From positions 186,001-250,000 of the forward strand of contig DASYYH010000016.1 in the NCBI GenBank assembly GCA_035934015.1: DNA of 64,000 nucleotides. Reading direction: 5' to 3'. Made by a program: the position numbers and the translations under genes. The notes beneath the pieces are model-generated. The model did not search any database and was not told where the DNA came from. It saw only the letters and a program-made list of their open reading frames with translations. This document shows positions 1 through 8,717 of the stretch, one piece after another. Each line of letters starts with the position of its first letter. Within the stretch, counting starts at the first letter, position 1. Source of the DNA: Candidatus Acidiferrales bacterium (GTDB taxonomy: Bacteria > Acidobacteriota > Terriglobia > Acidiferrales > UBA7541).

Positions 1-355
1 AGCGCGGAATCTTGCGCTTGCGCGCGGCTTCCATCATGACGAGCGTCCCTTCGACATTGGTGCGAAGGAATTCGCGCGCGCCGGCGATGCTGCGATCGAC
101 ATGGCTTTCCGCAGCGAAATGCACAATGGCGTCGGCGGGGTCCGCGAGGGCCTCTTCAACGGCCTCTGCGTCGCAAATGTCACCGCGCACAAAACGGTAA
201 TTCGGCGACGCGTCAATATCCTCGAGGTTCTGAAGATTTCCGGCGTATGTGAGCTTGTCGAAATTGAGGATTTCCGCGTCAGGGTATGCGCCAAGAAAAT
301 AGCGGATAAAATTGGATCCGATGAAGCCCGCGCCGCCCGTGACCACAAGTTTCAT
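1..355 (-). CDS. rfbB: dTDP-glucose 4,6-dehydratase, N-terminal part (runs off left edge)
   Basis: The visible 118 residues begin MKLVVTGGAGFIGSNF, an extended short-chain dehydrogenase Rossmann fold with the NAD-binding GGAGFIG loop at residues 7-13. The family motif FAAESHVDRS lies at 80-89. The enzyme converts dTDP-glucose to dTDP-4-keto-6-deoxyglucose in the cytoplasm, the second step toward dTDP-rhamnose. The gene reads leftward and its catalytic YxxxK and C-terminus lie outside the window. It is the last visible gene of a minus-strand run with rfbA and an rfbC-like gene, 18 nt after the latter's stop, so co-transcription is likely. The start is the ATG at 353-355, directly preceding the Rossmann strand. 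Confidence 0.93.
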   Translation of the reverse strand, partial: MKLVVTGGAGFIGSNFIRYFLGAYPDAEILNFDKLTYAGNLQNLEDIDASPNYRFVRGDICDAEAVEEALADPADAIVHFAAESHVDRSIAGAREFLRTNVEGTLVMMEAARKRKIPR

Positions 356-373
356 CGTTGACGTTCCGCGATT

Positions 374-829
374 CTATTTGAGTTGAATGTCCCAGTTGTA
401 AGGGATGCTGGGATCATTGTAAGGCAAACGAAACTCGTCCGGCTCGGAGTGGCGATACGCTTCCGTGGTACAATTGATCACAATGGCTTCCGTCTCGCTG
501 ACGCATTTGAATCCGTGATAAACGAAATTCGGGATCTGTACAAGAATCGCGTTGTGTTCGCCCTGAAAGAATTCATTCACCTCGCGATAGGTCGGCGATT
601 TCTCACGCGCATCATAAAGAACTAGCTTGATCATTCCTTTGACGGTGCAAAAGCTATCGATCTGCAGTTTGTGGTAATGCCAGCCCTTCACCACGCCCGG
701 GTATGCCGTGGTCATGTACAACTGGCCGAATTTGATGAATTCCTTGTCGTCCTGCCGCAGGATTTCCATCAAACGCCCGCGTTCGTCAGGAATCATCTTG
801 AGCTGCTTGACGCGAACGCCCTGGATCAT
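374..829 (-). CDS. dTDP-4-dehydrorhamnose 3,5-epimerase-like cupin
   Basis: A 151-residue protein of the RmlC cupin type. It has the N-terminal PDERGRLMEI strand, the WHYHKLQID motif (His51 at the position of the RmlC catalytic histidine, His53 next to it) and the later VQIPNFVYHGF strand. RmlC proteins are usually about 180 residues, so this is a short version and it may act on a related dTDP-sugar rather than strictly in rhamnose synthesis. Its ATG overlaps the rfbA stop by 4 bp (826-829), indicating translational coupling. It sits between rfbA and rfbB, which supports a dTDP-sugar role. The substrate is inferred. Confidence 0.85.
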   Translation of the reverse strand: MIQGVRVKQLKMIPDERGRLMEILRQDDKEFIKFGQLYMTTAYPGVVKGWHYHKLQIDSFCTVKGMIKLVLYDAREKSPTYREVNEFFQGEHNAILVQIPNFVYHGFKCVSETEAIVINCTTEAYRHSEPDEFRLPYNDPSIPYNWDIQLK

Positions 830-1611
830 CGTTTCCCGCCCGCTTGCTGCGATTTTGTTCCGCTCGCCGCCGCTTCCAGTTTGTTCGCGCCGCCCTTAGC
901 CACCAGGTTATTCGCGAGCAGCAGCGACTCAAAGGTTCCCGCGTCGGTCCACCAACCTTCGATAACGCTGTAGTGCAGCGAGCCTTCCTGAATGTATTGG
1001 TTATTCAGATCGGTAATCTCCAGTTCTCCGCGTCCGGAAGGTTTGAGCGTGCGGATTTTTTCGAACACGGTTGTGTCGTAGATGTAGTAGCCGGTCACTG
1101 CATAGTTGGACTTAGGCTGCTTGGGTTTTTCCTCGATGCGCACGATACGATCGCCGTCGAACACCGGAACACCGAAACGCTCGGGATGCGGCACTTCTTT
1201 CAGGAAAATATGCGCGCCCGCCCCGCCGCGGCGAAATTCATCGCATCCGGCAATAATGTTCGTCTCGATGATGTTGTCGCCCAGGACGACGCAAATCGGA
1301 TGCCCATCCGCAAAATGCTCGGCGAGGCGCAAAGCGTCAGCGATGCCTCCTTCGCCTTCCTGATACGCATAGCAAAGATGGCGCAGGTGAAAATCTTTTC
1401 CGTTGCCGAGCAACCGTAAAAAATCGCCGGCGCTGTGTCCACCGGTGACTAAAAGAATGTCGAGGATTCCGGCGTTTGCCAGAGTTTGAATCGGGTAAAA
1501 CACCATCGGTTGGTCGTAAATCGGCAGCAGGTGCTTATTTGTGACGCGGGTGAGGGGAAACAAGCGGGATCCGGTCCCGCCGGCGAGAACGACTCCCTTC
1601 ATTGTGGACAT
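826..1611 (-). CDS. rfbA: Glucose-1-phosphate thymidylyltransferase (short form)
   Basis: The protein begins MSTMKGVVLAGGTGSRL, and GGTGSR at residues 11-16 is the nucleotide-binding loop. KHLLPIYDQPM and VVLGDNI are the expected substrate and metal motifs. It joins glucose-1-phosphate and dTTP to give dTDP-glucose. At 261 residues it is shorter than E. coli RmlA (about 290), as in short RfbA forms. I chose ATG 1611 because GGAGG lies 9 nt upstream; ATG 1602 is the alternative. An open frame extends further upstream but runs into the TPR gene and has no homologous character. The stop overlaps the next gene by 4 bp. Confidence 0.92.
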   Translation of the reverse strand: MSTMKGVVLAGGTGSRLFPLTRVTNKHLLPIYDQPMVFYPIQTLANAGILDILLVTGGHSAGDFLRLLGNGKDFHLRHLCYAYQEGEGGIADALRLAEHFADGHPICVVLGDNIIETNIIAGCDEFRRGGAGAHIFLKEVPHPERFGVPVFDGDRIVRIEEKPKQPKSNYAVTGYYIYDTTVFEKIRTLKPSGRGELEITDLNNQYIQEGSLHYSVIEGWWTDAGTFESLLLANNLVAKGGANKLEAAASGTKSQQAGGKR

Positions 1612-1645
1612 TCGCGCGTGCCTCCAAACAATTTGCCGCGACCGA

Positions 1646-2629
1646 TCAACGCATTGACTTTTCGAGGTTGTCGAGCGCCTGGCGCGCCGCCTTATTTCCA
1701 GCGTCGAGTTGCAGGGCAGCGCGGTATTGCTCGGACGCAGCAACCTTGTCGCCCTGTTTTTCGTAAAGCGCTCCCAGCCAATAACGCGCCCTCGAATGGG
1801 ATGGCCAGTCACTGCGCTGTGGCGAGCGGGCAATATAGGACTTCAATTCCTCTTCCGCAAGGGTTAGATCCGTGTCGCTGATGACCCTGGTTTCGCCATG
1901 GTAAAAAGTCAGCCGGGGGTCCCTCGGATCCGTGGCTTCGGCCTGGGTGATCACTTGCTGCAACGCCGCACTGTTTTGTTTCTTGGCATAGTAATCGGCG
2001 ATTTCGAAATACGGATCGATTGTTTGCGGCCTCATCGAAAGCGCCTGATTGTATTCAGAGGAGGCGTCGTTGTCTTTGCCGAGATGCGCGTCATAATCAG
2101 CGCGAGCCAGATGCCCTTGAATGGGATCCAGTTTTGCGATCTCGTTCACTTGCGTTAGCGCGTCGTCTTTGCTGCCGCCCACAATCCAAGGCGCTTCCAG
2201 CAGATAATCCTCCAGATCGCGTCGCGCTTGAATATTTGATGGGTCGGCTTGCACCGCCGCCTCGAATTCCTTTTTTACCTGCCGAGCCAAAAGGAAGCTG
2301 TGTTCCACATCGGCCTTCTCGCCATATGCGCGGCCCAGCCACTGGTGATAGACGGAGGATTTCGCGTCGAGAGAGGCTGCCTGCTGAAGTTGCGTCACGG
2401 CGTTATTATAATCACGCTCTTCGTAGTAGCAGCGGCCGAGCCAGTAATGAGCGGGAGCGTCGCCGGCATTCTGGGATACGATGGCGCGCAGAGTATTGAT
2501 TGCATCGCCGTAATCGCCCGCGGCGAATTGCTCTTCGACCGTCGACAGATCATCGGCTGCGCTGGCAATTCCCGCTGTAAAGATGACTAACGCCGCGCAA
2601 CAAACCAACCGCGCGAGCGTCAACCTCAT
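1646..2629 (-). CDS. Secreted TPR-repeat protein
   Basis: A 327-residue protein with a signal peptide (hydrophobic CCAALVIFTAGIASA ending AxA) followed by tandem TPR units. Examples are APAHYWLGRCYYEERDYNNA, PYFEIADYYAKKQNSAAL and RARYWLGALYEKQGDKVAAS. TPR solenoids mediate protein contacts, so a periplasmic scaffold role is likely. Its ATG overlaps the HlyD-type adaptor stop by 4 bp, and rfbA follows 34 nt later, placing it inside the surface-polysaccharide and export operon. No enzymatic motif is visible and the partner is unknown. Confidence 0.88.
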   Translation of the reverse strand: MRLTLARLVCCAALVIFTAGIASAADDLSTVEEQFAAGDYGDAINTLRAIVSQNAGDAPAHYWLGRCYYEERDYNNAVTQLQQAASLDAKSSVYHQWLGRAYGEKADVEHSFLLARQVKKEFEAAVQADPSNIQARRDLEDYLLEAPWIVGGSKDDALTQVNEIAKLDPIQGHLARADYDAHLGKDNDASSEYNQALSMRPQTIDPYFEIADYYAKKQNSAALQQVITQAEATDPRDPRLTFYHGETRVISDTDLTLAEEELKSYIARSPQRSDWPSHSRARYWLGALYEKQGDKVAASEQYRAALQLDAGNKAARQALDNLEKSMR

Positions 2630-3885
2630 CGTTGACCCGCTTCTACAGGGTGCGCACTCATACCGTCACGGAGCGCGGCATCCCCGGACAGTGCAACACG
2701 GTCTCCTTCTTGCAATCCGGCTACGACCTGAAATTCGGTGGGATTGGCAATGCCCAGTTTTATTGCACGCTGGTGGAGTGTGCCATCGTTATCCATTACA
2801 AAGACAAAGTAATTGGGAGGATCGCCATGAACCGCTCCTCTCGGGATCACTAAAACGCTGTCCTGGTTGCTCCATTGAATCCTGACGTCCACGTTCACAT
2901 TGGGAATCAGCTTCATATTATCATTCTGCACCGAGCAAAGGACTTCGCCAACGCTGCGTACGGCAAGAGTCGTTACCTGCTTCGGCACGGCCTCGGTCTT
3001 GCCGTTCCAGACGTAGCCCGGCAGCCCATCCCAAGTGATTTCCGCCGTTTGACCAGGGGCAAGCACACCAAGGTCAGGTTCATCCACAAACGCGCGCACA
3101 CGAACGTGACGCAAATCGGCCACCTGTGCAAGAGGCTCTCCTACCTGAACATAGTCACCGGCGTGCTTCGGCAATGAATAAAGCGTTCCATCAATCGGCG
3201 AGATGACAGTCGCCGAGCGCACGTAGCCTTGCAAGGTCTGTATCAGATCCTGTTGCTCCTCGATGGTCAGCCGTGCGCTCTGCTGGCTCACGGCCGCTTG
3301 CGCTGCAATCGCCGTTTTCTTTTGCTCGAGCATTTCGACTGTTGCGCTTTGTTGCGCAAGCTTGCTTCCATTCTGATCCAGCTCATCCTGCGTCGCGGCC
3401 TTCGCCGCAACGAGTTTCTGCAGTTCTTCTTGTTTCTTCTGAAGATCCGCCAGGTCAATTTGCGCTTTTCGCAAATCAGCATCCAACTGCGCCACTTGGT
3501 CTGGCGGACCGCCCGCGAGGGCGTCGCGAAGCCGTTCTTGAGCTGCCAGCAAGTCCGCTTGCGCTTTGGCCAGCTGAGTCTTTTGTGCGTTGGCATCGAG
3601 CACCAACAGCACCTGTCCCTTATGAACGGATTGTCCCTCCGTGACCTCAGCCTTCTGGATAAAGGTTGCGAATTGCGCACGGGGGACGAATGGTTCAATC
3701 GGCTCAACTTTTCCGTTGCAGCTGATCGAAGCCGAGAGGTTCTCGCGTTTTACCTTCGCGACTTGGACTTCAGGAGCCTGATCGCGACTGGCGAGAATCA
3801 GGACCACGGTTACAACGACCACGATCCCGCCGGCTACAACGACCCAGCTTTTTCGTGGTCCTGCGTTTGTCTGTTCCGATGCCAA
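2626..3885 (-). CDS. HlyD/RND-type periplasmic adaptor (membrane fusion protein)
   Basis: One transmembrane anchor (VVVAGGIVVVVTVVLIL near the N-terminus) is followed by the lipoyl half-motif, a long coiled coil rich in K, Q, A and E (about residues 90-220), the second lipoyl half (SPIDGTLYSLPKHAGDYVQ) and beta-barrel domains. This is typical of adaptors linking an inner-membrane exporter to an outer-membrane channel. The frame is open to GTG 3954. I favour TTG 3885, because GGGGGA lies about 8 nt upstream and the protein then begins LASEQTNAGPRK just before the anchor. It is head of the minus operon into rfbA and divergent from the ABC exporter at 4159, a possible partner. Confidence 0.87.
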   Translation of the reverse strand: MASEQTNAGPRKSWVVVAGGIVVVVTVVLILASRDQAPEVQVAKVKRENLSASISCNGKVEPIEPFVPRAQFATFIQKAEVTEGQSVHKGQVLLVLDANAQKTQLAKAQADLLAAQERLRDALAGGPPDQVAQLDADLRKAQIDLADLQKKQEELQKLVAAKAATQDELDQNGSKLAQQSATVEMLEQKKTAIAAQAAVSQQSARLTIEEQQDLIQTLQGYVRSATVISPIDGTLYSLPKHAGDYVQVGEPLAQVADLRHVRVRAFVDEPDLGVLAPGQTAEITWDGLPGYVWNGKTEAVPKQVTTLAVRSVGEVLCSVQNDNMKLIPNVNVDVRIQWSNQDSVLVIPRGAVHGDPPNYFVFVMDNDGTLHQRAIKLGIANPTEFQVVAGLQEGDRVALSGDAALRDGMSAHPVEAGQR

Positions 3886-4158
3886 TCGATGAATCCCCCA
3901 GATTTCATTGAATTGTAACAGACGGCTCCACGGCTTGCCTATGGCGAGCCACACCGTGCCGCGAAAAGCGTCAACATCTCAGGATGCCACAGCAATGAAC
4001 GGTGATGCCAGCCGTATGTCGCTTTTTCATACTCGACTTCGGCATGAAATCTATCTCTTTCGTACGGCGCGGCAGGATGAAATCCCGCTCACAAAATTTC
4101 GTGTCTCCATGTAACATGCGAGCGCCTTAGACGTATATAGACAGGCAGAGGGGAATTC

Positions 4159-4896
4159 ATGATCCAAGCTGTCGAGCTTTGCAAAACCTTCAATGATAAG
4201 AAGCGCGGCGCGATTCGAGCGGTCGATGGCGTTAGCTTCACTTGTAAGCCCGGGGAGATCTACGGCTTGCTTGGCGCCAATGGCGCTGGAAAAACGACGA
4301 CCCTGCGCGTGTTGGCGACGATTCTTGCGCCAACCTCCGGCACAGCGACGGTGGCGGGTTTCGACGTCGTCCGCGATCCCCAGAAAGTTCGTGCGCATAT
4401 CGGCTTCCTCTCCACGGCGACGGCCCTTTATGACCGGCTTACGGCGGCGGAAACAGTTGAATACTTCGGTCGGCTCTTTGGACTGGATGATGCCACAATC
4501 GCGCGGCGCACGAATGAGCTTTTCAAGGCGCTGGATATGGAAGAGTTCCGCGACCGCCGCTGCGCCAAGCTCTCCACGGGCATGAAGCAGAAGGTGTCCA
4601 TCGCTCGCACCCTGGTCCACGATCCGCCAGTGATGATCTTCGACGAGCCTACGAATGGCCTCGACGTCATGGCTGCCCGCTCCATCACGGACTTCATTCG
4701 TCAGTGCCGTGAAAAAGGCAAGACCGTGATCTTCTCGACGCACGTGATGAGCGAGGTCGAGAAGCTCTGCGACCGCATCGGCATCATCCACAATGGCAAA
4801 ATGCAAACTGAGGGCACGCTCGAAGAGATGCGGCAGCGTTACGGCAAAAGTGATCTCGAGGACATCTTTGTGGAAGTTTCGGGAGAAGCGCGATGA
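4159..4896 (+). CDS. ABC transporter ATP-binding protein, NatA-like
   Basis: A 245-residue ABC ATPase with Walker [10 protein letters not shown] (39-47), signature [12 protein letters not shown], Walker [13 protein letters not shown] and the H-loop STHVMSE. The close match to NatA-type ATPases and the following NatB-like permease (4-bp ATGA overlap at 4893-4896) indicate an ABC-2 exporter, possibly for sodium ions or a small amphiphile. The substrate cannot be read from sequence. GAGGGG lies about 8 nt before the ATG. A TATATAG-like box near 4132 could be its -10. The gene is divergent from the HlyD adaptor. Confidence 0.93.
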   Translation: MIQAVELCKTFNDKKRGAIRAVDGVSFTCKPGEIYGLLGANGAGKTTTLRVLATILAPTSGTATVAGFDVVRDPQKVRAHIGFLSTATALYDRLTAAETVEYFGRLFGLDDATIARRTNELFKALDMEEFRDRRCAKLSTGMKQKVSIARTLVHDPPVMIFDEPTNGLDVMAARSITDFIRQCREKGKTVIFSTHVMSEVEKLCDRIGIIHNGKMQTEGTLEEMRQRYGKSDLEDIFVEVSGEAR

Positions 4897-6092
4897 ACCT
4901 GCGAAATTCGTGGACCGTTTACCGAAAAGAATTGCGCGACATGCTGCGCGACAAGCGCACCATCCGCTCCATGATCATCATCCCTGTCGTTGCTTTTCCT
5001 TTGCTGTTTCTCCTGATGGGATATGCCATGGCGCATTTTGCAGGGCAAGCGCAGAAGGAAATTGCGTTGATTATGGTCCAGGGCGGCGAGGATTCGCCGA
5101 AGATTATGTCGGCGCTGCAGAATTTCGCCAGCGTCAAAATCCTCCCCTACAAGGATGACGCAAAGCAGGAAGTATCGGACAAGACGATTCGTGCGCTGAT
5201 TCAAATTCCCAAGGGCTTTGACGCCTCCATCGCCGGCGGCCATCCGGAACAGATTTCCATCGGCTACTACAAGAGCAACGAAGAATCGGAGATCGCCAAT
5301 GACAAATTGCAGGCATTCTTCAGCCAATATCGAGATGGCGTCGCGCGCGCCGCGCTTGAAGCGAGAGGTGTACCCGCAAGCCTGCTCGAACCGTTCACGA
5401 TAGAATCCAGCAACGTCGCACCACCCTCCAAAGTCGGCGCGGCTATGTTCGGCGGTCTGATTCCTTATTTCATTATCATTTTTTGCTTCACCGGCGCGAC
5501 GTATCCGGCCATGGATTTGACCGCCGGCGAAAAAGAGCGCGGCACGATGGAGACAATCCTCTCAAGCCCGGCTTCGCGCACGGATCTTGTCTTTGGAAAA
5601 TTCCTGATGATTGTGACGGCCTCGGTGGTCACGGCCGTACTCTCCATTCTCTCGCTCGGCTTTTCCTTCACCCACTTCAAGAACTCCATCGTTGCAGCCG
5701 CCGGTTCCTCTCTTCAATTCACGATTGACCCGGGATCCGTCGTCGCCGTCATCCTGCTGATCTTGCCGCTCGCGGTTCTCTTCGCTGCGGGCCTGCTGGC
5801 CGTCGCGCTTCTGGCAAAGAGCTACCGTGAGGCGCAGAGCTATGTCCAGCCTCTGGTTTTCATCGTCGTTATTCCAGCTGTGATCGGCACAATCCCGGGG
5901 ATCGAATTGAATTGGATAACAGCGTTCATCCCCATCTTGAACACCTGCATGGTGAGCAAAGAAATTATCTCTGGCACATATCACTGGGCGATGATGGCCG
6001 CGGTCTTCGGTATGACCTGCGTTTACGCAGCTCTCGGCCTCGCTGCAGCCGTGCGCATGTTCAATCGCGAAGACGTACTCTTTCGCACTTAA
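4893..6092 (+). CDS. ABC-2 type permease, NatB-like
   Basis: A 399-residue permease with one N-terminal membrane helix (MIIIPVVAFPLLFLLMGY), a large extracytoplasmic loop of about 140 residues, then five or so C-terminal helices. This is the NatB/CcmB-like ABC2_membrane_3 topology. The motif LTAGEKERGTMETILSSP after the loop is characteristic of the family. It pairs with the ATPase upstream through a 4-bp overlap, forming a two-gene exporter. Nothing recognisable as a terminator follows before the inverted repeat at 6132. Confidence 0.92.
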   Translation: MNLRNSWTVYRKELRDMLRDKRTIRSMIIIPVVAFPLLFLLMGYAMAHFAGQAQKEIALIMVQGGEDSPKIMSALQNFASVKILPYKDDAKQEVSDKTIRALIQIPKGFDASIAGGHPEQISIGYYKSNEESEIANDKLQAFFSQYRDGVARAALEARGVPASLLEPFTIESSNVAPPSKVGAAMFGGLIPYFIIIFCFTGATYPAMDLTAGEKERGTMETILSSPASRTDLVFGKFLMIVTASVVTAVLSILSLGFSFTHFKNSIVAAAGSSLQFTIDPGSVVAVILLILPLAVLFAAGLLAVALLAKSYREAQSYVQPLVFIVVIPAVIGTIPGIELNWITAFIPILNTCMVSKEIISGTYHWAMMAAVFGMTCVYAALGLAAAVRMFNREDVLFRT

Positions 6093-6131
6093 CCGCATCC
6101 AATCCCGGGACAGGCCGCGTACCCTCTTTGC

Positions 6132-6148
6132 GGGTAGTGGTGTCGTTT
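6132..6148 (+). repeat. Left inverted repeat of candidate island
   Basis: GGGTAGTGGTGTCGTTT is the reverse complement of 9190-9206 except for one base. It lies in the short gap between the NatB-like permease and the end of the AAA ATPase gene. Its first bases also form the right arm of the palindrome at 6120-6136. Confidence 0.6.
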
Positions 6149-6195
6149 GCCTCTGAATCCTGGTGGCGGCCTAGATAGATAGGCACGCCACTTGC

Positions 6196-7410
6196 TCATG
6201 CGCTAAGTACCTGTAACTTTTGTCTCTTAATAAAGTCTCCCAACAAAGGCACGGCAAACGAGTATTTGCTGTATCGGTTCTTGTAAATTAGGCCAGACTC
6301 CGAGAGGGAAACTAGCATCTGGTTTACATGGCTGCTACTAAACGATCTCTTCGTCTCCTTATTGCCAACAGATTCAACGATCTCCTGTACCGTAAACTCT
6401 GCATCTGCATTTGGCAGCTCAGCAATTACTCCCAAAAGCTGTCTCTGTCGGTCTGTAGCTCTTGCCCATCTACCAGCGAAAAAATCTGAGTCCAATTTAG
6501 CGATAATCTCAGCAACAGGAATTAGTGGCGGCTCTTTCCCGCCCTCGATGGCCTGAACCCAAATATCGAACACTTCGCGGCAAACGTATTGCACAAAATA
6601 CGGGTATCCTCGCGCGACTTTCCAAATCGTTCTCACCGACTTCTGGTCAAAGTTAATGGGACAATCCTTAGCACGTTGAATAGGCTCCTTAACCGCCTCA
6701 GCGGTTTCCTTTTCGTTCAGAGGACTCAGGAATATCACCGTAAACATACGCTCTGAAAAAGTTCGTGCCTCAACAAGCTTGGGAAATAGTGTCGGAAGTC
6801 CGACGAGGGCAAGCATGAATCGGTAATTCTTCCGCTGCAACGATTGGAACAAATCTAGTAAGAGTGACAGCGGATATTGGTCTTTTTTCGCGTGGTCAGT
6901 GAGATTCTGTGCTTCGTCATAGGCAAAGATGATACCCCTGCGCCCAGACGCCTCAACGTAGGGCCAGACCGTTTCCAGCACTCCCTTTAGCTTGTCCAGA
7001 ACCAGACCCGGAATGCTTTCATACATAGCTCGCAACGCAGGATAATTTAAGGCCACAGCGACATCGTCAGGCTGATTTCCAAAACCCACCTTGGGACGTT
7101 CTTTCTTCGAGATGACAAATGAACTCGCAACTACGGACAGATCGGTTAGAAGGCGTGTCGCTAGATTTTCCTCACTAATGCTTGTTGACTCCGATAAATC
7201 AGTTCCGGCCCACAGCCAACCCGACCTGATCGCCATAGGCTTAAAAGTTTCCAACAGGACTGTCTTTCCCAATCCTCTGAGGCCAGTAAGGACTAGGTTT
7301 TTCAAAATGATGTCTTGTTCGAGAAGCCGATTAAACTCCTCACTCTCCTTTTGTCGCCCAGCGAGATAAGGCGGCATGTGCCCAGCGCCGGGGCGGAACG
7401 GATTCTGCAT
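6196..7410 (-). CDS. AAA+ ATPase with C-terminal winged helix (Orc1/AAA_16-like)
   Basis: A 404-residue protein. Walker A GLRGLGKT lies at 43-50, Walker B IIFAYDEAQ at 160-168, and a sensor-like VGLPTLF follows. The last 100 residues look like a winged helix (VQEIVESVGN, HVNQMLVSLSESGLIYKN). This is the build of Orc1/Cdc6-like and MalT/STAND-neighbour ATPases that bind DNA or act as helpers for transposition or defence. AAGGAGG lies 8 nt before the ATG. It is divergent from the transposase and shares a palindromic promoter region with it. Base composition is lower in GC than the surrounding chromosome. The function in this context is unknown. Confidence 0.85.
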   Translation of the reverse strand: MQNPFRPGAGHMPPYLAGRQKESEEFNRLLEQDIILKNLVLTGLRGLGKTVLLETFKPMAIRSGWLWAGTDLSESTSISEENLATRLLTDLSVVASSFVISKKERPKVGFGNQPDDVAVALNYPALRAMYESIPGLVLDKLKGVLETVWPYVEASGRRGIIFAYDEAQNLTDHAKKDQYPLSLLLDLFQSLQRKNYRFMLALVGLPTLFPKLVEARTFSERMFTVIFLSPLNEKETAEAVKEPIQRAKDCPINFDQKSVRTIWKVARGYPYFVQYVCREVFDIWVQAIEGGKEPPLIPVAEIIAKLDSDFFAGRWARATDRQRQLLGVIAELPNADAEFTVQEIVESVGNKETKRSFSSSHVNQMLVSLSESGLIYKNRYSKYSFAVPLLGDFIKRQKLQVLSA

Positions 7411-7438
7411 CGCCTGTCCCTCCTTAGGACTGAGGGGA

Positions 7439-7511
7439 GTTTATCGCTATATCTAAATTTATGTCAAGTACTAAATTTAGCTTGACAACTAACAGCTACT
7501 TATTCTATGAT
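7439..7511. promoter_or_regulatory. Divergent sigma70 promoters over a palindromic operator
   Basis: On plus, TTGACA (7482-7487), 18 nt, then TATGAT (7506-7511) serves the transposase. On minus, TTGACA (complement of 7462-7467), 17 nt, then ATAAAC (complement of 7439-7444) serves the AAA ATPase. Both -35 boxes lie in the arms of one palindrome, TGTCAAG (7462-7468) and CTTGACA (7481-7487), whose centre CTAAATTTAG is itself symmetric. A further CTAAATTTA copy lies just to the left. A protein bound here would control both genes. Confidence 0.65.
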
Positions 7512-7530
7512 TAGTCCATGAAAACAAAAA

Positions 7531-7560
7531 CCCCGTTTCCGGCTGTAACCGAAAACGGGG
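7531..7560 (+). promoter_or_regulatory. Strong hairpin in transposase leader
   Basis: Arms 7531-7542 and 7549-7560 pair at 11 of 12 positions around the loop CTGTAA (CCCCGTTTCCGG against CCGAAAACGGGG). The hairpin falls between the predicted transcription start (about 7518) and the favoured start codon (7587). No T-run follows, so it is not a classic terminator. It could limit translation or stabilise the mRNA. Confidence 0.6.
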
Positions 7561-7586
7561 CAAATCCAGCACGCGGAGTAAGCCGC

Positions 7587-8456
7587 ATGCCGAACCCTGA
7601 AACGGATTATCGGCTTGCTTCCGCAGAAAGGCAAGCCGAAATGAATGTTCTGCCGAAAGAGAAACAATCTCAAATCCTCAATGCGCTCGTGGAAGGGTGC
7701 TCTGTGAGAGCTACAGCCCGATTGGTTGGCGTCGAACACAAAACCGTGCTCCGCGTCCTCCTTCGCACTGGCAAACGCTGTGCGCAGCTTCTTGACGAAA
7801 AGATGCGTGGCATTAGCGCCCGCCGTGTGCAAGTTGATGAAATGCACGGCTTCGTTTTCGTTCGCCAGAAGAACCTAGACCTGACGCGGCATGACGATCT
7901 CACAATGGGTGAACAATATCTGTTCATCGCAATGGATTCAGAAACCAAGCTAGTCCCTTCTTTTCGTGTCGGAAAACGCGATGCGCGAAACGCCTATTTC
8001 CTAATGAAAGACTTGGAATCACGCCTTATCACTCGTCCGCAACTGACAACCGATGGATTCCGGCCCTATGTAGGCGCGGTTGATGACACGTTCGGAACAA
8101 ACATAGATTATGCGATGTTGATTAAGATGTATTCGGGCGACGAGTCCTCACGCGAACGGTACAGCCCCTCAGAGATTGTGGATACGAGGACTGTCCCAGT
8201 CATGGGCAACCCGAAACCGCAGTTCATTTCGACATCGCATGTTGAGCGTCAAAACCTAACCGTTAGAATGCAGCTTCGCAGGTTCACGAGATTGACCAAC
8301 GCTTTCTCCAAGAAACTAGAGAATCTGAAAGCGGCCTTGGCTGTCTACTTTGCTTGGTATAACTTTTGCCGGATTCATTCTTCGCTGCGGGTCACGCCAG
8401 GAATGCAGGCAGGAATTACAGATCACGTGTGGGATATATCGGAGATTGCCGCCTAG
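7587..8456 (+). CDS. IS1-like DDE transposase
   Basis: A 289-residue protein. A helix-turn-helix (ILNALVEGCSVRATARLVGV, about 30-49) is followed by a DDE core with Asp84 in VDEMHGFV, Asp156 in TTDGFRPY and Glu220 in SHVERQNLTVRM. These match the single-ORF IS1-like transposases that are widespread in bacterial genomes. The frame is open to an ATG at 7518, but that ATG coincides with the predicted transcription start. ATG 7587 has GGAG 8 nt upstream, so I chose it. All three acidic residues are present, so it may be active. Confidence 0.88.
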   Translation: MPNPETDYRLASAERQAEMNVLPKEKQSQILNALVEGCSVRATARLVGVEHKTVLRVLLRTGKRCAQLLDEKMRGISARRVQVDEMHGFVFVRQKNLDLTRHDDLTMGEQYLFIAMDSETKLVPSFRVGKRDARNAYFLMKDLESRLITRPQLTTDGFRPYVGAVDDTFGTNIDYAMLIKMYSGDESSRERYSPSEIVDTRTVPVMGNPKPQFISTSHVERQNLTVRMQLRRFTRLTNAFSKKLENLKAALAVYFAWYNFCRIHSSLRVTPGMQAGITDHVWDISEIAA

Positions 8457-8538
8457 TGGCTACAAGAAAAGCACAACTATTAGTAGCGCAGTGGTTGCTA
8501 GGGTGATATACTGGAATTGCTGTAGCTTTACGCAGCAA

Positions 8539-8698
8539 CGCCCCACTTTGCGGGTGGGGCGCTGAGTCCCGTTGGTGGGGAGATGTGGAAACTGTTCACC
8601 CACATCTTAGGCGTTAATCGCGCCCCCTGTCAATAGGAAAAAACATAACCCGCGGAACACACAGTACAGGTGTGTCCGCACAAGCGCCCAACAGGGGC
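8539..8698 (+). ncRNA. Structured leader or small RNA upstream of the Cas2-like gene
   Basis: Several helices are visible. CGCCCCAC/GTGGGGCG (8539-8546/8554-8561) encloses the loop TTTGCGG. AGATGTGG/CCACATCT (8581-8588/8600-8607) is a second hairpin. A long-range pairing GCCCCCTGT (8622-8630) with ACAGGGGC (8691-8698) encloses a hairpin GCGGAACACAC/GTGTGTCCGC (8652-8662/8670-8679, one bulged A). The last helix ends just before the ribosome-binding site of the Cas2-like gene, so it may regulate translation. The first helix could instead end transposase transcription, although no T-run follows. It matches no RNA family I recognise. Confidence 0.4.
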
Positions 8699-8717
8699 AC
8701 AAAGGGGTGTGATATGT

